Positions 57,578-64,000 of a stretch of 64,000 bases of DNA are shown piece by piece (the first letter of the stretch is position 1; each line of letters begins with the position of its first letter). The translations under genes were made by a program, and so were the position numbers. Source of the stretch: Mytilus galloprovincialis (Eukaryota > Mollusca > Bivalvia > Mytilida > Mytilidae); contig NC_134840.1 of NCBI RefSeq assembly GCF_965363235.1, positions 87,168,916 through 87,232,915 of the forward strand. The letters are read 5' to 3'. The notes under the pieces are model-generated. The model saw only the letters and a list, made by a program, of their open reading frames with translations, made no database searches and had not been told where the DNA came from.

Positions 57578-60500
57578 TCCTTTCCAACCACTGCAATTAC
57601 AAGGAGCATGTTTCATCATTGACTGAAATTGGGATTGTGTTAAATAACATTGGTTACTTTCAGTTTAATTCGAGGATTTGTTTTCAGTCATAGGTGATAA
57701 AATTACATAGTAATATTGTAATTACAATTATTAAAAGATAAAGAAATGTACATAAATATTTTATTTCCAAGATCTTTATGGCAAAATGGTCTGAACATTC
57801 ATACACAACTCGGACATGAACTAATTACATTTTCATAAATTCACTGCACTTAACTCAAATTTTTACTTTACAGCTAAGGAGAAAGCCGTCTTAAAAACAT
57901 GTTAACTAATACCATACACATGTACCTATATTAAAAGAAATTATTTACAGTTTTATCACATAACAATCTAAAAAAATCTTTAAAATCATTAACAAATCTA
58001 AAAACCTTAAGGTCACATATTATGTTTATATATCAAGTAGACGTATAACCAATAAAATATTTATAAGAAATTGCTTCATTTCACCAACTCCAAAATTATA
58101 TTCTTATTTACATACTAGGTTAGCCTGTTAATTCAAATCCTATGTTCTAAACAGTTCATAATATATTTATAATATATATATATATAATTTGAGAACCACC
58201 AATCAGACTCTTTAGGAAAGATTGTCAATGAAGACTAGTTCAATTGTTATAACTGAAGAAAACAAAAATATAAGATCAAACAAAATGTATGTTATTGATT
58301 ATTTCCTCTTGTTTTCTGTATGCACATTTTCAAATTATAGGTAAGATATAACAGCACCAATTGTTTTCCAATATAATGAAAAAATACTGCATACCCCAGT
58401 AATGTTTAGAGATTATAAATATCTGTAAACTTCTCTAAGTGGTTGATGGAAAATTAACTGTAGCCCAGAAATAAAAGTGGTATAGACAAAAAATAAATAT
58501 CTTATGTTTTTCATGTATAAATGATATTTTATTAAGCAAGTATGGTCACTTTACAATTACTCTCACCATCTTTGCATCAAGTTTACCTACCTAAATTTAT
58601 TCAAAATCATATTGACGGGAAAAAAACATTTTCACAAATGACAGTTAACAATTGAATCAACAATTATACTGTGACAATTCATATCCTAGCTTTTGATAAT
58701 AAACTTGAATAATGTACCTGTGGTAGATTTCTTTTGCTTTGTTATACAAATGCTAAATGCAAATAATGCCCTTCTATCAATATGTTTATTTTTAAATGAG
58801 GTTATGAATGCAAAGTATGTAATACATGTATCACCAAATAATAAAACACTTGCAGTTACAAATAAGTGACTAAAGGGTACTTATACAACCAAAACCATAC
58901 ACAAGTTAATAAATTATTATATAATGCATTCAGTTTTAATTTTCATATGCAGGTAATTAAACATTTGATAAATATGAAAATGAAAGCAGTTTACTTGAAT
59001 TGAAGTTTTATCCCAGTCTTAACTGACTAATTTCAAATTTAAAAACTAGGTATCTTTTAAAATAGCTTTTCATTCAAATTAAAATACAATTTAACCATCT
59101 AAACAACATCAGTTAACACATGTATGGTTTTGGTTTTGATTCAAATTTGAACACTGATTAGGTTCAAAAAAGCAAAATGAAACAAATATCAATTCTGAAT
59201 ATTTATTTTTATCTATAAGAGAAGTATCAACTGACTACCTATAGAAAAGATTTGGAAAATGTTATATAAACACAATACAAGTTATTAAAACGTCTTCAGA
59301 TGCATGTTATCATCAACACCATGTTAAAACTTCAAATTAACATTGTCTTTCAAACTATCTTCACCGACATTAGTATATCAACCTTGAAAAAATAAAAATA
59401 ATATATTAAAATGCAAACCTTAATAAAAAATATGTGAGACCAGAGCTAAATATACATATTGCAACAATACCACATTTAAGTGATATGATGTTCATCCATC
59501 TAGAAGGATAAGTTTCCAAAATGTACAATGCAAGATTTGATACAAAAGTTGAAAATCTAATCATCCACTGATCTACTGAAGAGTTTTCTCTCATTTTATA
59601 CTTCACAAATCCTGTGGTCTAGATTGAAATGTAATGTATTCAGGATATTTTTATGGTTATTCATAATGTACTTTTTACTTTTTTAAAAATACATATAACA
59701 GCTGAGATCATTCATCTCTGCTAAAGTTTCTTGTAATTTATCAATAATTTCTTAATTGTTACAAAAGCTTTTAAAAAACGTGTTATATAACTATTTCTAA
59801 TTGATCAATTACAAGGAAACAGGTTAGTAGATGAATTGTTTATTTGTCAAATTTTAAATTTATATTGAAAAGTTTATCTCATTTGCTAACAAAATATCAT
59901 GCAAAGGATAAATACAATATAAGATTCTGCATGGAAGAAAAGATCAAATGTTCTTTTGTGATTGTAATTATAAGGACAAATCATGTTAAATTTGTGTTGA
60001 ATAAAAATTAACAGCACAAAATCTGATAACAATATTTCTATATTATTGGTCATGTAATTTAAAACCCAACAGATGACTTTTATCTACTGATAAATATTCA
60101 GATACAACATTGAAAATCTCAAAAATGTTGAAACTATAGTCATGTAAAAAAGTTTTTTCTATCCCAAATCACATTGCCATTTCAGCTAATAACTTGATAT
60201 AATATATTCTGCTTGATAAGATTGTACTATTCATTACCAAGAAAATACTTGAAATTCTTGTATATGCAATTAAAAGGTAATTTTAAATCACATTTGGAAA
60301 TACTAATCCACCTATTATTTGACAAATGACTTGAGGCAGCATGTAAAACAGCACTCGTCAACAAGATATATAATATAATCTACATATAGGGAAGTAATCT
60401 AAACCATTAAATGAACATGCTATACATGTAATTGCCTCCATCAGAACCAAAGACTAATTTTGATAAATTTCCAATATTATACTCCATTAAGAATTGGATC

Positions 60501-61132
60501 AGGAAGATATTGTAATACTGCACTAATCAATATGAACCAAAAAATCTTTGTCAATGGTGAATAAATGTACATACATACAAATCAGAATATTATGGTTGGG
60601 GTATGAAAATGTTTGATTCCATATTTATAAGCTTATTGTAACAGAATTCAGTATTGAGTCATCACAGATTACAGAAAATCTCTTTAACAGTAAACGCCAA
60701 AACCAAAATTCTAATTGGATGTGATCAGTATTTTTGTTCTCTGCCATGTTTTAAAATCTCTAAAGATTACATCAAATAGAACTTTAATCAACAACAAGGG
60801 GAGGGGGGATGGATTAAAATTAAGGAAAAAATGGGTGGAAATTCTAAGGTAATTGGAAAAATCAAACTTGACCTGTATTATGGAATTATGTTCTACATTC
60901 AAAAGATTTCCTCGAGTTTGGTTTAACTACTGTTAAACTTTCTCAGCACATATTTCCTCTTAAAATATTTAAATTACAGCATGTTATGTTCCCCTTAATA
61001 TCTTCAAATGTAATAATACTAAACAGAACTTAATAATTTTTGGAGTTAAAAAAAATAAAATAACCAAATTCCTATATTTCCCAATTTTTCCAATACAGCT
61101 ATAATATTAAAAGAAAATGTTTTACCAATACA
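57578..61132 (-). other. probable long 3' UTR of PSME4 and downstream spacer
   Basis: AT-rich sequence directly after the PSME4 stop codon, without recognisable transposon ends, inverted repeats or conserved reading frames. Its texture (mostly unique, low complexity A/T) differs from the repeat-packed DNA to the left, which fits a long 3' UTR. Several AATAAA words occur on the minus strand, one at 57765-57760, but none can be chosen as the real poly(A) signal from sequence alone. Confidence 0.4.
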
Positions 61133-63202
61133 CTAGGCATAATACGTAGGAGAAACTAATAGATCTGTCAGTATAACTAGCTGATCATCTGTAAACATCT
61201 GTTTATGATCATGCCAGTTATCATGGTGGGTACGTCGGAAATTGGATAATGTCTTCTTTACCGTCATCTGAAAGAAAAAAAATCAGCTGTTAATAAAGAA
61301 ATAATGTTTCCTTGTTTGTTACAGCATGACGTTTGCTATGACAGTTTGAAATATGCTTATAACTACTTTAAGTTACTTTGTATCAGAAATGCAAATTTAG
61401 TGTTCAATATCTTCAATGCCTTAAATAATAAACTAGTGTAGTGTTTTTACCTTCTAGCAAAAGTTTTGGGGAAACTTAGACCATTGTAAATCACAGTGAG
61501 ATGACCAACACTAGTTTGGGTTTTGTCATTAGTGTTTACAAGGTTTTGATTTATAAAATTACATACACTGTCCATTGTTTTCCATTAAATAAAAGAAACC
61601 TTGAAATAACTTAATTGAGATCACTTTAAAATTATCCTCCATTCTTTCTATATTTCAAACATTTGATAATCTCCCTTTAATAAGCTTCAAGATGGCCTAA
61701 ATCCAACTGAGTACTTACAAAACATGAAAAGGATTTTACAGTCATAATATTTTGAAATGACAGGGGGTTTCCTTCCTTCAGACACACACAGACAGAGTTC
61801 AAGGAGGTTCTATACAAATAATTGTCTTCAGGTCAGTAAAATATTGCAGTTATTCTCTGGTGTCAGATGATATAAGAAATTACCTGTATAGGCTGAGGGT
61901 CATCTACATGGTTACTAAGGTCCATTAATATCTGTGGCATGAATTCTGGAACATCATATGGATAAGCTTGTACAAAAGCACTAAGTCCTAACACTCCAGC
62001 ATGACGTTTTATCAAAGCATCCAAGGTTATATTTTCTGTAACTCTTCTTTTCTTCAACTTGATGCGAGTCAGTCTCTCAAAATGATCCTAAAATTATATT
62101 TACATCCATTTGAAAAAAATATAATTTTCAGGCTTAGGGATTGAATAATTAAAATCATTCTGTATAAAGTACCATTCTGCACAAGGGCTTCTCATAAAAA
62201 TATTTTAATTTTATCTGGGTGTTAACTTTATTTTGCTACTTCCAACTCGACAAAATTTGCTTAATATAAGTTTTTTTTAAATTAATCATTGTTGTATAAA
62301 AGTGTACACACACAATTGACAAAGTTTGGTTTACAAACAATTTATAAGATCAAGAAATACTAGAAACCTACATTTGAGGGAAATGAGGCTAAGATTTAAT
62401 CAAAATTTATTAATTATTTTAACTGACATAACTTGTACATACCACCATATGTTTATTCATCTGAAGATATCCACAATGTAATAATCCACTAAGAGTTACT
62501 GCTGCCATCTCCCGTACCTTTAAAAAACAACAAATAAAATTAGATTTTTGCTTGTCAATGATCAGAAACAAAATGTAAGGTCTGAGAATAGGATTCTGAA
62601 GAGAATTGAGTTTACAACTTACAGGTTAAGTTAGGTCAAATAATAGGCATTCATAAATGACTGTCAAAAATTTGACAAAATTTTAGCAAATATTTATGAT
62701 CTATTTCCAAATATAGTAAGAATTATAATTTTGTAGTAATGACATATATGTGAAACTCAAAACACTATACGATTTCTTAAAACATAAGAAATTTCATATG
62801 GGCACTGCACTGATTTGTTTGTTCTTTTCATCTTATCCCATTAATAGTTATATAAATAAGAATTTGTATGATAGTCAATGAGACAACTCTCCACGAACTA
62901 AGTTTATATTTTATATAAGTTTATAAATATGTTTTAAAATTATGGGTCGTTGTTATATGTAAATCTAGGCCTCGTTATCCAGTTTCACAGACTGAGTAAG
63001 CTTGCTTCATTTTTAGTCAATTCCTTATTTTATTGATTTCTCATTATACCTCTAATTGTTCATCACATATAAGATGGAAGACAATATCTTGTATGTCTTC
63101 TATGATGGATGGTTGGTGAACTGTGAAGAAGTTGTTAAACGTCATAACCTGTAGGTAACCTAGTAAAGCTACTCTTGCATGCCATGACTTCAAACCAATG
63201 AT
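61133..63202 (-). CDS. PSME4: proteasome activator subunit 4 (PA200), C-terminal exons, partial
   Basis: Four coding exons in order: 63050-63202, 62443-62517, 61884-62087 and 61133-61267, all phase 0 with GT/AG introns. They give the last 188 residues. Diagnostic stretches are [18 protein letters not shown]+[49 protein letters not shown]+[18 protein letters not shown] and the C-terminal SPTYYA. They match vertebrate PSME4 nearly position for position as I recall it. PA200 is a HEAT-repeat cap of the 20S proteasome that recognises acetylated histones; its C-terminal Tyr-Tyr-Ala tail docks into the alpha ring, and that tail is intact here. The rest of the gene must lie beyond 64000. I could not identify the preceding exon in 63203-64000. 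It is unrelated in function to the Gly/Tyr-rich genes. Confidence 0.95.
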
Positions 63203-64000
63203 CTGGAGAGAAAAATAGAAAACAATTATTATCAAAGAATGCTGATTATCATTCTTTACATTTTTTAAGCTTGATAGTTTCATTAGTTTTGAACAAAGGT
63301 GGCCAAACAAAAGTTAATTCATTTTGTTTTTAATACTTTTGTAGCCAAAGACTAGATTAGCAAATAGTTACCAACAACTTACATCTCTGGTCAGTAACCG
63401 TAACTTAAAAGTATTCTACATTTCCCCCTATTAGTCTACAGCATAAATTAAAGGAGTAGGGACATTAAGGCCTAGTTTTGGCCCAAGAAAATAAAATGTT
63501 TGATAACCATTTCAAATTGGCACATAATGTTTAGAAATGCATCAGGTCAAGAAATATAAATGAAAAACATAAAGATTTTTATCTGATGACGTCACAATTA
63601 CGTCATAATATGTACCGTTTTCAGAAAAACAATGAAAAAATACAGAATTTATGCAGCTTTCTATCTTTATTTCCGTTGAGGAAACATCCTGCGCAGCCAA
63701 GAAACAACAAAATAATTTAACAGAAGCTTTATTATAACTATTGGAATAATCTCACAAAATATAAAGTTGTTTCTTGGGTGCGCACATACTTTTTCAATCT
63801 AAAATATACTTAAAATTTGATGAAAAAACAAGGTAAATCACGAAATTTGACATAATATGCAAATTAAGTCATGATTTGTTGCCATGGTAACTTGTTCGAT
63901 GTCAAATTTGTTTTGTTTTTCTTAATACCTTATACCTGAGTCAAGTATTCAGTTATTGAAGAATATGTATGATAACTTTTAAATTTGCAGTATTTTTTGG
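63203..64000. other. PSME4 intron DNA, no exon recognised
   Basis: AT-rich DNA upstream of the first visible PSME4 exon. A coding exon could be hidden here, but no frame gave a stretch I recognise. The segment 63590-63620 has two close GACGTCA-like words, not interpreted further. Confidence 0.4.

Overview
This window reads as nuclear DNA of a bivalve mollusc, most likely a mytilid mussel. It is AT-rich, its genes carry introns, and it is dense with interspersed repeats that I recognise from mussel genomes, such as those with cores GAAGGCCGTACGGTGACC and GCGCGTTTCGTCTAC. There are no bacterial-style operons. The species call is inference.

The host genes are few. Four paralogous minus-strand genes encode small secreted Gly/Tyr-rich repeat proteins of shematrin-like or shell-matrix-like type: 5219-6293, 20817-21860, 35774-37168 and 50931-52133. 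Each has a non-coding first exon under a TATA promoter, a short exon encoding a 19-residue signal peptide with a phase-1 donor, and one large exon encoding the GGY/GSYGG repeats. Start codons lie 15,567, 15,308 and 14,965 bp apart. About 140 bp of upstream DNA is conserved in all four, so the array probably arose by block duplication with co-regulation retained. At the right end, the last four coding exons of PSME4 (PA200 proteasome activator) lie on the minus strand at 61133-63202, followed by a long AT-rich stretch that is probably its 3' UTR.

The rest is repeats by region. 1-2150 holds small foldback elements and a CTTTCACGATC motif cluster. 2160-6940 and 16190-23325 are two copies of one segmental duplication around genes 1 and 2. 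8390-14345 and 26385-34745 share a second, older homology. 22083-22785 is a minisatellite-bearing foldback pair inside the first intron of gene 2. 27449-30184 is a non-autonomous Helitron with canonical ends. 31590-34539 is a 2.95-kb inverted-terminal element rich in CAACGTTG, inserted in an older repeat. 38427-39210 holds a hairpin and a TIR element with a tRNA-like core. 40262-41937 and 43843-45732 are two opposite hAT transposons with 5-bp target duplications. 46792-47533 and 47906-49138 are two more inverted-repeat elements, the second built from inverted arrays of CTCAGTGTGTAA. 53003-53446 is a long foldback. About 54000-55600 is a decayed Penelope-like retroelement with a 206-bp tandem duplication.

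The four secreted-protein genes probably act together as structural components of a secreted matrix (shell, periostracum or byssus). PSME4 is an unrelated neighbour. The most noteworthy signals are the evenly spaced array with its shared promoter module, the palindromic CTCAGTGTGTAA element, and the hAT pair with atypical target duplications.
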